DNA from: Deferribacteraceae bacterium UBA1873
GTDB taxonomy: Bacteria > Chrysiogenota > Deferribacteres > Deferribacterales > Flexistipitaceae
Length of the DNA stretch: 22,206 bases
Direction: 5' to 3'
NCBI GenBank assembly: GCA_002338145.1
Contig: DDHP01000039.1
Coordinates: 20,945-43,150 of the forward strand
Shown: piece after piece, positions 1-7,494 of the stretch
How positions within the stretch are numbered: position 1 is the first letter of the stretch
Layout of the letters: the number at the start of each line of letters is the position of its first letter
Translations under genes and position numbers: made by a program
The notes under the pieces: model-generated
What the model saw: only the letters and a program-made list of their open reading frames with translations
Databases searched by the model: none
Told to the model about the DNA's origin: nothing

Positions 1-90
1 TCGATTAAAATATTTTTATGGCGAAAAATAGGGTGAGACAATGAGAATTTTTTAATTGTAATATTTACTGTTTGGAATATTATACAAGAT

Positions 91-264
91 ATGCAGATGA
101 TATTAACTAAGCTTTTATCATTAGCACCAAATGATCGTTTTCAGGCAGCAAGAGAATATATAAGCAGAGGAATGACCAAAGATAAAATCGTATTTTTAAT
201 TTGTTTTATTGTTGCTGTTCTTGTTTTTATTGTAGTTTCATATTTCTATTCCAAAAGAAAATAA
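91..264 (+). CDS. Small single-span membrane protein, possibly a gene remnant
   Basis: This 57-residue reading frame starts at an ATG (a second in-frame ATG lies two codons later). It has an amphipathic N-terminus of about 32 residues (LTKLLSLAPNDRFQAAREYI), then one strongly hydrophobic segment of about 20 residues (roughly 34-52), then a positive tail ending KRK. No clear ribosome binding site precedes the ATG. Reading on in the same frame past the TAA gives a further coding-like stretch (W-M-H-R-D-A-L-I-D-E-L-F) ending at a second stop at 328-330, so this may be the decaying 5' part of a longer membrane-anchored protein. I do not recognise the family. Composition looks coding, but function and expression are uncertain. 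Confidence 0.35.
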   Translation: MQMILTKLLSLAPNDRFQAAREYISRGMTKDKIVFLICFIVAVLVFIVVSYFYSKRK

Positions 265-457
265 TCTGAGTGGATGCATAGGGACGCTTTAATTGATGAA
301 TTGTTTTTAAATGTTGGGCATAAGGCTTAATTGTGATTTCAGAATATAAACTGTATTATTTTGTGCAAATTACATTGTATTTAACATTAAACAAAATAAC
401 TTATCGTAAAAGAATATTTTTATATGAATTTTGGGATGATGCCAGGAAATTAACCTC
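265..457. other. AT-rich stretch without a convincing intact gene
   Basis: Between the small membrane-protein frame and the queC promoter I see only an in-frame continuation of the upstream frame up to 330 and AT-rich sequence. No hairpin with a T-run, tRNA-like fold or preQ1-type aptamer was recognisable by eye. Confidence 0.4.
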
Positions 458-486
458 TTGTTGTATACTTGCAGATTGGTTATAAT
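458..486 (+). promoter_or_regulatory. Sigma70-type promoter for the queC operon
   Basis: TTGTTG at 458-463 and a perfect TATAAT at 481-486 are separated by exactly 17 bp. The -10 box ends 53 nt before the queC ATG, predicting a leader of about 45 nt. It is the best promoter match upstream of the six-gene plus-strand run. Confidence 0.6.
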
Positions 487-539
487 AAAGTGACAAAATA
501 AAAAATTGGCGTAGTTCAATTTTATATAGGAAGTTTGTA

Positions 540-1214
540 ATGAATAAAAATGCAGTTGTTCTTGTCAGTGGTGGTTTGGATAGTTGTGTTACAGCCAGTA
601 TAGCAGCTAAAGACCATAATTTGTATTTTTTACACACCAACTATGGACAGAAAACGGAAAAACGCGAGCTGAAATCATTCTATGATCTTTGTGATTATTT
701 TAATGTAAAGGATAAAATGATTGTGAATATAGATTATCTCAAAGTTATCGGAGGGTCCTCTCTTGTTGATGATAATATTGAGGTGGAACGGGGGCAGCTG
801 AACAGAAGTGATATCCCTGCAACATATGTTCCTTTCAGAAACGGAAATATTTTATCGATTGCCGTTAGCTGGGCGGAGGTTATAGGAGCTGAAAAGATTT
901 ATATAGGAGCTGTTGAGGAAGACAGCAGCGGCTACCCTGATTGCAGGAGAGAATTCTATACTGCTTTTAATAATTTGTTAAGAGTTGGATTAAAGCCGGA
1001 TACTGTGTTGAATGTGGAAACTCCACTTATAGACCTTGACAAATCAGAAATTGTAAAGTTGGGTTCTCAACTGGGTTCACCTTTTGAGCTTACATGGTCG
1101 TGCTATAAAAATGAAATAAAGGCCTGCGGAATCTGTGACAGTTGTTTGCTTAGACTCAGAGGATTTGAGAAAGCTAAAATTAAAGATCCTCTGGACTATG
1201 AAAACAGATTTTAA
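540..1214 (+). CDS. queC: 7-cyano-7-deazaguanine synthase (QueC)
   Basis: QueC converts 7-carboxy-7-deazaguanine to preQ0 using ATP and ammonia, a cytosolic step in queuosine tRNA modification. The 224-residue protein has the PP-loop motif SGGLDS at residues 10-15, a YVPFRNGN segment near 96-103, and a C-terminal zinc site of four cysteines (C188, C196, C199, C202 in a C-x7-C-x2-C-x2-C array), all diagnostic of QueC. Length is normal for the family. The ATG at 540 follows AGGAAG with good spacing. No other queuosine genes (queD, queE, queF) are in the window; the gene instead heads a housekeeping run with pfkA, 43 nt downstream. No preQ1 riboswitch was seen in the leader. Confidence 0.95.
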   Translation: MNKNAVVLVSGGLDSCVTASIAAKDHNLYFLHTNYGQKTEKRELKSFYDLCDYFNVKDKMIVNIDYLKVIGGSSLVDDNIEVERGQLNRSDIPATYVPFRNGNILSIAVSWAEVIGAEKIYIGAVEEDSSGYPDCRREFYTAFNNLLRVGLKPDTVLNVETPLIDLDKSEIVKLGSQLGSPFELTWSCYKNEIKACGICDSCLLRLRGFEKAKIKDPLDYENRF

Positions 1215-1257
1215 ATCTGAGAGTTTATATAAATTATTAGAATTATAAGGAGAATAT

Positions 1258-2220
1258 ATGAAAAGAATAGCGGTAATGACCAGCGGTGGGGATTGTCCCG
1301 GTATGAACGCTGCGATTAGGAGTATTGTTCGCACTTCATTAAGTTATGAAATAGAAATTTACGGTATTGAACAGGGGTACAAGGGGCTGATAGAGAATAA
1401 ATTCAGGGAACTTGACAGCAGAAGTGTTGCAAATACTATTCAGCAAGGTGGTACTTTTTTGAGAAGTGCCAGAGCACCGGAATTTAAAACTGACGAAGGG
1501 CAGAAAAAGGGGATTGAAAACCTGAAAAGCAATAAAATAGAGGGGCTAATAGTAGTAGGAGGGGATGGATCTTTGACTGGTGCCAAAATAATCCATGAAA
1601 AATTTGATTTTCCTGTAATAGGTATACCCGGCTCTATTGATAATGATATCTATGGAACAGATATGTCTGTCGGTGTGGATACTGCTTTAAATACAATTTT
1701 AAAATGTATTGATACTATTAATGATACTGCCAGTTCCCATGATAGAACGTTCATTATAGAAGTTATGGGGAGGAATTGCGGTTATCTGGCGTTAATGGCA
1801 GCAATCAGCGGTGGTGCGGAAGTTGCTCTTATCCCGGAAGTCCCGTTTGAAATTGAAAACATCATAAAAAAAGTGAAGCAGCGGTATAAAGAAGGCAAAA
1901 CGAGAAGTATAATAATTCTTTCTGAAGGTGTTGGTTCTGCAACGGATTTTGAGAAAGTTTTTGGCATGATAGGCGGATTTGAAACGCGAATAACTGTTTT
2001 GGGACATCTTCAAAGGGGGGGAAGCCCGACACATTTTGACAGGATTCTGGCCACCAGAATGGGTGCATCCTCTGTGGATGCATTACTGGAGGGTAAAAGT
2101 GGTGTTATGGCTGCTTTACAGCAAAAAAAGATTAAATTTATTCCTTTAAAAGAGGTTCTTGATAATAAACGTGAACTGGACAGGGGGCTGTTAGATATTG
2201 CTGATATGCTGAGCAAATAG
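1258..2220 (+). CDS. pfkA: ATP-dependent 6-phosphofructokinase
   Basis: This enzyme phosphorylates fructose-6-phosphate to fructose-1,6-bisphosphate, the committed step of glycolysis. The 320-residue length matches bacterial PfkA. Visible motifs are the N-terminal ATP site TSGGDCPGMNAAIR (8-21), GGDGS (101-105), PGSIDND (124-130) with the catalytic Asp128, MGR (170-172), SEG (222-224) and the GHLQRGGSP loop (249-257). Glycines in GGDGS and PGSIDND are those of ATP-dependent enzymes; pyrophosphate-dependent forms carry Asp and Lys there. The usual Thr of PGTIDND is Ser, a conservative change. AAGGAG precedes the ATG. It is co-oriented with queC and the adenosyltransferase gene and is probably co-transcribed. 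Confidence 0.95.
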   Translation: MKRIAVMTSGGDCPGMNAAIRSIVRTSLSYEIEIYGIEQGYKGLIENKFRELDSRSVANTIQQGGTFLRSARAPEFKTDEGQKKGIENLKSNKIEGLIVVGGDGSLTGAKIIHEKFDFPVIGIPGSIDNDIYGTDMSVGVDTALNTILKCIDTINDTASSHDRTFIIEVMGRNCGYLALMAAISGGAEVALIPEVPFEIENIIKKVKQRYKEGKTRSIIILSEGVGSATDFEKVFGMIGGFETRITVLGHLQRGGSPTHFDRILATRMGASSVDALLEGKSGVMAALQQKKIKFIPLKEVLDNKRELDRGLLDIADMLSK

Positions 2221-2249
2221 ATGATTTGTAGTGGTTTGAGGAGGAATAG

Positions 2250-2798
2250 ATGAGTATTGCCACAAAATATGGCGATGAAGGCAGAACAAAGCTTTTTACC
2301 GGTGAAAGTGTTTCAAAGTCCCATATAAAAGTTGAAACGTATGGTAATGGTGATGAGCTGATTTCTTTTTTGGGCTGGTTGAAGCATGATGTTAGATATT
2401 TTACTGATTATATCGATTGGATACAAAAAAAGCTGTTCATAATCAATGCTGTCCTGGCTTCAGGCGATGAGTCCACAAAAGAAAAATTTACCAATCTTTT
2501 TCTGAAAGATAATAAGTACGATTTGCAGGATATTCTGGAAAGTCTGGAAGCTGAATATGGAATAATAAATGAGTTTATTATCCCCTCAGAGACACCCTCG
2601 GCCTCCAAAGCTGATATATGCAGGAGTGTCTGCAGGCGCTTTGAGCGTACGGTGGTTTTGTTATCTGAAAATGAAACGATTGACAAAAATATAATAATTT
2701 TTATAAATAGACTGTCTGATGTGCTCTTTATGATGGCACGGGTGATTGCCAAAAGAGAAGGAGGAGAGTATAATGGGATTAAAAGATCAAATACTTGA
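2250..2798 (+). CDS. PduO-type cob(I)alamin adenosyltransferase
   Basis: This enzyme transfers the adenosyl group of ATP to cob(I)alamin to make coenzyme B12. The 182-residue protein shows the family's order of motifs: the ATP-binding N-terminus TKYGDEGRTKLFTG (5-18), YGNGDEL (31-37, usually YGTVDEL), CRRFER (128-133, usually RRAER) and NRLSDVLF (153-160). The usual LPGG motif is replaced by IIPSE (110-114), so it is a somewhat divergent member. A GAGGAGG ribosome binding site precedes the ATG. Its 3' end overlaps the next gene by 26 nt, implying translational coupling. No cobalamin riboswitch was noticed, and no B12-dependent enzyme is in the window. Confidence 0.88.
   Translation: MSIATKYGDEGRTKLFTGESVSKSHIKVETYGNGDELISFLGWLKHDVRYFTDYIDWIQKKLFIINAVLASGDESTKEKFTNLFLKDNKYDLQDILESLEAEYGIINEFIIPSETPSASKADICRSVCRRFERTVVLLSENETIDKNIIIFINRLSDVLFMMARVIAKREGGEYNGIKRSNT
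2758..2768 (+). promoter_or_regulatory. Ribosome binding site fixing the yqeY start
   Basis: AAGGAGGAGAG lies inside the end of the adenosyltransferase gene, with GGAGG ending 8 nt before the ATG at 2773. It selects 2773 over the longer in-frame start at 2746. Confidence 0.7.
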
Positions 2799-3225
2799 AG
2801 ATATGAAAAGGTATATGAAAGAGAAAAACCAGGTTGCGCTGGGGGCTATACGGATGTTACGTTCTGAAATAAGAAATGCTGAAATTGATAAATCCGGTGA
2901 TTTGGATGATGAGGAGATTGTGAGAGTTGTGAAATCCTCAATAAAGAAAAGAAAAGATTCTGCTAACCAGTACCGGGATGCGGGCAGAGACGATTTGGCG
3001 GCGAAAGAGGAAGAAGAAATAGAAGTGCTGGAAAAATACATGCCTAAACAGCTTTCGGAAGAGGAAATAAAGGAAATTATAGCTGAAGAGATGAAGGAAC
3101 TGGATATCATTGATAAAAAACACTTTGGACGGATTATGAAAGCGGTAATGGCTAAAGTGGGCAACAGAGCCGATGGTAAATTAGTCAGTAAAATGGTGAA
3201 AGAGGCTTTTGATGCAGATAACTGA
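2773..3225 (+). CDS. yqeY: GatB/YqeY domain-containing protein
   Basis: This 150-residue protein belongs to the YqeY family, stand-alone relatives of the C-terminal tRNA-binding domain of GatB; its exact cellular role is not established. It is highly charged and helical, with typical segments ALGAIRMLRSEIRNAEID near the N-terminus, a middle helix ending in LEKYMPKQLSEEEI, and a C-terminal HFGRIMKAVMAKVGNRADG block (the K-V-G-x-R-A-D-G motif is diagnostic). The ATG at 2773 is chosen because GGAGG lies 8 nt upstream. It overlaps the preceding gene by 26 nt and the following cvpA-like gene by 14 nt, so the three are likely translated as a coupled set. Confidence 0.9.
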   Translation: MGLKDQILEDMKRYMKEKNQVALGAIRMLRSEIRNAEIDKSGDLDDEEIVRVVKSSIKKRKDSANQYRDAGRDDLAAKEEEEIEVLEKYMPKQLSEEEIKEIIAEEMKELDIIDKKHFGRIMKAVMAKVGNRADGKLVSKMVKEAFDADN

Positions 3226-3718
3226 TATTGTTATTCTTATTATAATAGGTTTTTTCGCTGTAAAAGGTCTTTTAAAAGGTCTGGTGAATGAGGTTTTCGG
3301 AATTTTAGGACTGATATTGGGATATGTCATGTCCTTTCAAATATATCAGCCTATTTCTGAAATTTTTATTTTTTTGGGGTTTTCAGATACAGTTTCCGAA
3401 GGACTCGGATTTGTTCTGGCATTTTTGCTAGTATACATAGTGGTGTTTTTTGCCGGTAAGCTGCTTTCAAAATTTTTTAGAGCTATTCAGCTGGGTTGGG
3501 CTGATAAAACAGGGGGGTTTGCTTTCGGAGCTTTTAAATCAGCGGTTATTGTGGGATTGGTACTTTCCTTTATGCTGACGATTACACCGGCCAACTCGGC
3601 TTTTAGCAAGAGTATCAGGTCATCAGTAATCTCTCAGAATCTTGTAAAAATAACACCTTTTGTATTCGATATGCTTAACAAACTACCCAAATCTAAAAGG
3701 GAGAACCCTTTCCAGTAA
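3212..3718 (+). CDS. CvpA family membrane protein
   Basis: This 168-residue inner-membrane protein has about four hydrophobic segments (near residues 5-22, 25-45, 60-85 and 100-120) and a charged C-terminal tail. It has the CvpA-family hallmarks DIVILIIIGFFAVKGLLKG at the start and GWADKTGGFAFGAFKSAVIV in the middle. Family members are linked to colicin V production and envelope or biofilm phenotypes, but the biochemical role is unclear. The ATG at 3212 is preferred over a TTG one codon earlier because AGAGG lies 6 nt upstream. It overlaps yqeY by 14 nt and precedes mutS2 by 5 nt; cvpA-mutS2 adjacency is common in bacteria. Confidence 0.88.
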   Translation: MQITDIVILIIIGFFAVKGLLKGLVNEVFGILGLILGYVMSFQIYQPISEIFIFLGFSDTVSEGLGFVLAFLLVYIVVFFAGKLLSKFFRAIQLGWADKTGGFAFGAFKSAVIVGLVLSFMLTITPANSAFSKSIRSSVISQNLVKITPFVFDMLNKLPKSKRENPFQ

Positions 3719-3723
3719 ATTAT

Positions 3724-6015
3724 ATGTTTTTTTCTGAAAGTGTTGAATTTTCACAGTATAAAGAAATTCTGGATAAGCATTTCACGACCTGTTTTGGCAG
3801 AAAGAAACTGGCTGAGCTGAAGCCCTCTGAAGGTCTTTCTGTTATAGAAAAAAAACAAAAATATATCAAAGAAGCTTTTTTTCTTACCGGAATTATATCT
3901 TTACAATTACCCCGGGACGATGATTATTTTGCTTTTTACGGTAAGCTAAAAGATCCTTATGCCTCTTTCACAGTGGAAGATATTGCAACATTCAGAGATT
4001 TTCACAAAGAAGTGTCTAAAACAAAGAAGACATTGCTGGAAAGCAATCATTGTGATGTGCTCAGGGATTTTCTAAAAGATATATACAGTCTTGGTGATTT
4101 GCTGGAAGATATAGACAGTAAAATAACTTTTGACTGTAAAGTCAAGGATGGCGCAAGTCCTAATCTTAAACAGACAAGATCTTCTCTAAAAATTACAAGA
4201 AAAAAGCTTATGGACCACCTTAATAAAATAATTTTTTCAGGTAATGCGGAGAAATTTGTTCAGGAACAGGTTATAAAAGAAGTAAAGGGCAGGTATGTGA
4301 TACCTGTAAAATCAAATTTCCGACAATATTTCAACGGTGTTGTTTATTCCTCTTCGAATACCGGTCAAACGTTATATGTTGAGCCCACTTCTGCTGTGGA
4401 TATGAATAACTACTTTGAAAAGTTGAAATCAGAGGAAGAGGAAGAAATTTTAAAAATATTGCAGAATATTCTTTCTTCTATAAAATCACATATTTATGAA
4501 GTTACTTCCACTGTAACTGCTTATACGGAGATTGTTTTTTACCTTGAAACTGCACTTTTATTTAAAGATACAGATGTAATTTTCCCTGAATTTGGTGAAG
4601 ATATTGTATTTAAAGATGTGCATCATCCGCTTATATATCTAATGAAAAAAGATGAATCCGTACCGGTGGATTTTGAAATGACAGGTGGATGTAATCTTGC
4701 GGTAATTACAGGACCTAATACCGGAGGGAAAACAGCTGTTTTGAAATCGGTGGGGCTCAATACGGTTATTGCCAAATGTGGTCTTCCTATTTTTGGAGAG
4801 AGTGCAAAACTGATAAACTTTCGGTCAGTTTATGCTGATATAGGAGATCATCAATCTTTGATTCTTGATTTGAGTACTTTTTCTTCTCATATGGTTAATA
4901 TAAAAGAAATTATAGATTCTGCTGATGAAAACAGTCTGGTACTTCTGGATGAAGTTGGCACAGGTACCGAACCCAGAGAAGGTGCAGCGCTCGCTGTTGC
5001 CATTATAAAAAATTTGTTGAGCAAAGAAGCAAAAGTAATTGTTACAACACATTTTTCCGAAATAAAAAATTATGCAGTTAAAAATACAAATGCTATGGTT
5101 TACTCTGTGGACTTTGACTACGAAAATTTTATTCCCAGATACCGCCTTTTGCCTGGAGTTGTTGGGAAATCAAGTCCTATTATTATTGCCAGAAAACTTG
5201 GTTTTGACGGTAAGGTGCTTGAGGATGCAGATTATATTATTGCTGACAGTCTTTCCAAGGCTGAGTTTAAGCTGGAAGAGGTTAATGAACTAAAGGCTGA
5301 AGTGGAACGCCGGGCATACGAACAGGGGCTAAAGGAAGAATTTTTAAGTAAAAAAATAGAAGAACTGGAACATAGGGAGAAAAATTTGGAACGTAAGCTT
5401 AAGATGAAAGAGTCGGAGCTTTTGGAAGAGTCTTATTCACTCCTTCAAAAACTCAGACGAAGGGTTAACAGTAAGAAGGTTTCATATGCTCCTGAAAAAA
5501 TAGAAAAAGATATCAGTGCAACCGAAAATAAACTGAAACAATTGAAACAGGAACAAAAGCCTGTGGAAAATCTGAAACAGGGGGATGTTGTTTTTCTGGA
5601 AAAATACGGAAAAGAAGCCAGAGTTCTTGAGATTAACGAAAACAAAGTCTTTATAGAACTTTCCGGTATCAGGGTTAATATGAACAGAGAAGATATTATA
5701 GGAAAGAAGATAGATGGAAGCGATAATATTTCCCAAAAAGAGAAGGTTAAAATCAGCAAACCGTCTTCCGGTGGTGTGGCCAGAGAGCTTGTAATTATAG
5801 GTAAAACGGTTGAGGAAGGCTGGGATATCCTTGATAAATTTATAGATAAAGCTTTGCTTGCCGGTGTTACTGAGATAGCAGTTGTCCACGGCAGGGGATC
5901 AGGTACTCTCAAAAAAGGTATCAGAAAATATCTGAAAAATGATTCCAGAGTTGAATCATATAGAGAAGCCGGTACTAAGGAAGGTGGGCAGGCTGTCACA
6001 ATAGTAAAGCTTTAA
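3724..6015 (+). CDS. mutS2: Endonuclease MutS2 (Smr domain lacks the LDLR motif)
   Basis: The 763-residue MutS2 protein has a core/lever region (1-300), an ABC-type ATPase with Walker A GPNTGGKT (330-337), signature STFSSHM (384-390), Walker B LVLLDEVG (405-412) and TTH (441-443), a long charged coiled coil (about 510-620), a KOW-like linker (615-660), and a C-terminal Smr domain with HGRGSGTL (722-729). MutS2 binds branched DNA and suppresses recombination; in some bacteria it acts on collided ribosomes. Length is close to normal. The oddity is in the Smr domain: the usual L-D-L-R-G is L-V-I-I-G (689-693), losing the Asp and Arg linked to nuclease activity, while the HGxG loop is kept. It is the last gene of the plus-strand run. 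Confidence 0.93.
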   Translation: MFFSESVEFSQYKEILDKHFTTCFGRKKLAELKPSEGLSVIEKKQKYIKEAFFLTGIISLQLPRDDDYFAFYGKLKDPYASFTVEDIATFRDFHKEVSKTKKTLLESNHCDVLRDFLKDIYSLGDLLEDIDSKITFDCKVKDGASPNLKQTRSSLKITRKKLMDHLNKIIFSGNAEKFVQEQVIKEVKGRYVIPVKSNFRQYFNGVVYSSSNTGQTLYVEPTSAVDMNNYFEKLKSEEEEEILKILQNILSSIKSHIYEVTSTVTAYTEIVFYLETALLFKDTDVIFPEFGEDIVFKDVHHPLIYLMKKDESVPVDFEMTGGCNLAVITGPNTGGKTAVLKSVGLNTVIAKCGLPIFGESAKLINFRSVYADIGDHQSLILDLSTFSSHMVNIKEIIDSADENSLVLLDEVGTGTEPREGAALAVAIIKNLLSKEAKVIVTTHFSEIKNYAVKNTNAMVYSVDFDYENFIPRYRLLPGVVGKSSPIIIARKLGFDGKVLEDADYIIADSLSKAEFKLEEVNELKAEVERRAYEQGLKEEFLSKKIEELEHREKNLERKLKMKESELLEESYSLLQKLRRRVNSKKVSYAPEKIEKDISATENKLKQLKQEQKPVENLKQGDVVFLEKYGKEARVLEINENKVFIELSGIRVNMNREDIIGKKIDGSDNISQKEKVKISKPSSGGVARELVIIGKTVEEGWDILDKFIDKALLAGVTEIAVVHGRGSGTLKKGIRKYLKNDSRVESYREAGTKEGGQAVTIVKL

Positions 6016-6048
6016 TTATATCTTTTATTGTTTTTATAATGAATTTGA

Positions 6049-6077
6049 GTTAGTGTATGCTAACAATAATATATAAT
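6049..6077 (+). promoter_or_regulatory. Candidate autoregulatory operator and -10 box upstream of the DtxR-type gene
   Basis: A dyad GTTAG-N6-CTAAC lies at 6049-6064, and a perfect TATAAT at 6072-6077. The dyad occupies the place of the -35 box, 49 nt before the regulator's ATG. Its half-sites resemble the GTTAG/CTAAC core of DtxR-type boxes but with a wider spacer. This is inference from position and symmetry only. Confidence 0.35.
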
Positions 6078-6112
6078 GACCTGTTTAAATATATTTCAAT
6101 TAAAGGTGTATT

Positions 6113-6550
6113 ATGTCCGTAAAAAAGCTTTCCACCAGTATGGAAGATTACCTGGAAGCTATATATATGCTCCAAACCGAAAATAAATCCGCAAGATCAA
6201 CAGATATTGCGGACAAATTAAAAGTGAAAAAATCCTCTGTAACCAATGCCCTTCAGCTTCTGGCTGAAAAGGGTTTTATAAACTATGATAAATATAGTGA
6301 GGTTACTCTTACGGATAAAGGTTTGAAGTATGCTGATGAAGTTTACTTCAAACATAAGACGATTAAGCGGTTTTTTACTAATATTCTGAATGTGGATGAA
6401 GCTGTGGCTGAGGATAACGCATGTAAAATAGAGCATGTTATCGACAAAGAGGTTTTTGACAAGCTTTCATATTTTTTGGAGTTTATAATTTCAACTGATA
6501 TTACATCGGTTAATATTGAAAAGTTCAAAAAAGAGTACGGCAAAAATTGA
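6113..6550 (+). CDS. DtxR/MntR-family metal-dependent transcriptional regulator
   Basis: This 145-residue protein has an N-terminal winged helix (residues 6-75, with SMEDYLEAIYML and VKKSSVTNALQLLAEKGFI) and the dimerisation/metal domain (76-145). It is short like MntR and has no SH3-like domain. Predicted metal ligands are Asp12, Glu15, His81, Cys104, Glu107 and His108. Asp12 sits at the MntR Asp8 position, whereas Cys104 sits where DtxR/IdeR have Cys102 and MntR has Glu99, so it mixes manganese- and iron-sensor features. It probably represses genes in response to Fe(II) or Mn(II). It opens a six-gene run, and its TGA overlaps the TTG start of the esterase gene. Confidence 0.88.
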   Translation: MSVKKLSTSMEDYLEAIYMLQTENKSARSTDIADKLKVKKSSVTNALQLLAEKGFINYDKYSEVTLTDKGLKYADEVYFKHKTIKRFFTNILNVDEAVAEDNACKIEHVIDKEVFDKLSYFLEFIISTDITSVNIEKFKKEYGKN

Positions 6551-7494
6551 ATTGGTATTCACATAAAAAGAAAACTATTTTTAAATGGTTTGTGTTGCCA
6601 TGGATTGTTGCTTTTTTTGTTATTGCAATTTCTATAAATCTTTTAAATGTATCGGGGGAAGGATTGAAACCCTTTGTTTCACTATCTGAAGTATCACCTG
6701 ATGAACTTTATGAACTTGATGTAAAAAGAAGTATTTCCGAAGGGGTATCCAAAGATGAAAATATGCCCCTGTTTTCTGATATGAAATCTGATACGGGAAT
6801 TCTTCTTATTCACGGGTTTACAGGAACACCGTATGAAATGCAGAATCTTTCATCCTTTCTTAATGAAAAAGGTTACAGTACTTATTCTGTTCGTTTACCA
6901 GGAAGTGGCACAAATATAGAAAATATGAATAGATTTGAGTATAAAGATTGGTATGATTCCCTTAAATATGGCTATTTTGCGTTAAAAAACAGTTGTGAAA
7001 ATGTCTATATTGTTGGGCAATCCCTCGGGGGACTGCTTGCTTCTGTTACAGGATATTACAATGATGTGAAGGGTATTGTACTGCTGAATCCTGCAATAAG
7101 AATAAAGAACTGGAAATTCAGGTTTGTGCCGGTTGTACAGCTTTTTAAAAATGAATATAGAAAAGAAGACTTTGATGAATCCAGGAAAGATTACTATTAT
7201 GATGCCTGGCCTGTAAAAGGTATGTACCAGCTTTATCTGTTGCAAAAATACATTATAAATAATATATATGAGTATAATTCACATTTATTGCTGGTGCAGG
7301 CTAAAAATGATGATACTGTTGACTATAGAGGTGTTCTACGGTATTTTGAAAAACTGGATGCTATCAGCAAAAAACGAATTTTGATTTCTGATGAGGACGT
7401 TTCCCATGTACTTACATTGGATGATAATCCCAAAAGAGGGTTTGTTTTTGAAGCAATAAGTAACTGGATAAGGGAGACTAACAATGCTCAGTAA
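6547..7494 (+). CDS. Membrane-anchored alpha/beta-hydrolase, carboxylesterase (Est30-like)
   Basis: This is a 315-residue serine hydrolase. An N-terminal positive stretch and one hydrophobic segment (about 12-34) suggest a signal anchor with the hydrolase domain (from about 80) outside the inner membrane. The fold motifs are an oxyanion HGFTG (89-93), nucleophile elbow GQSLGG (157-162, Ser159), a probable acid Asp255 in NDDTVD and His287 in SHVLTLDD, matching the Est30/YvaK monoacylglycerol-lipase-like family. The substrate is unknown; short- or medium-chain acyl esters are likely. The TTG start at 6547 overlaps the regulator's stop by 4 nt (TTGA), indicating coupling. The 3' end overlaps proC by 11 nt. 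Confidence 0.82.
   Translation: MNWYSHKKKTIFKWFVLPWIVAFFVIAISINLLNVSGEGLKPFVSLSEVSPDELYELDVKRSISEGVSKDENMPLFSDMKSDTGILLIHGFTGTPYEMQNLSSFLNEKGYSTYSVRLPGSGTNIENMNRFEYKDWYDSLKYGYFALKNSCENVYIVGQSLGGLLASVTGYYNDVKGIVLLNPAIRIKNWKFRFVPVVQLFKNEYRKEDFDESRKDYYYDAWPVKGMYQLYLLQKYIINNIYEYNSHLLLVQAKNDDTVDYRGVLRYFEKLDAISKKRILISDEDVSHVLTLDDNPKRGFVFEAISNWIRETNNAQ

Noticed and set aside
265..539. preQ1 riboswitch before queC
   Set aside because: No compact hairpin plus A-rich tail pairing near the ribosome binding site was found by eye.
5445..5999. Open 184-codon minus-strand frame opposite mutS2
   Set aside because: It is antisense to the mutS2 coiled coil and Smr region, with Ser/Leu-rich composition and no motif.
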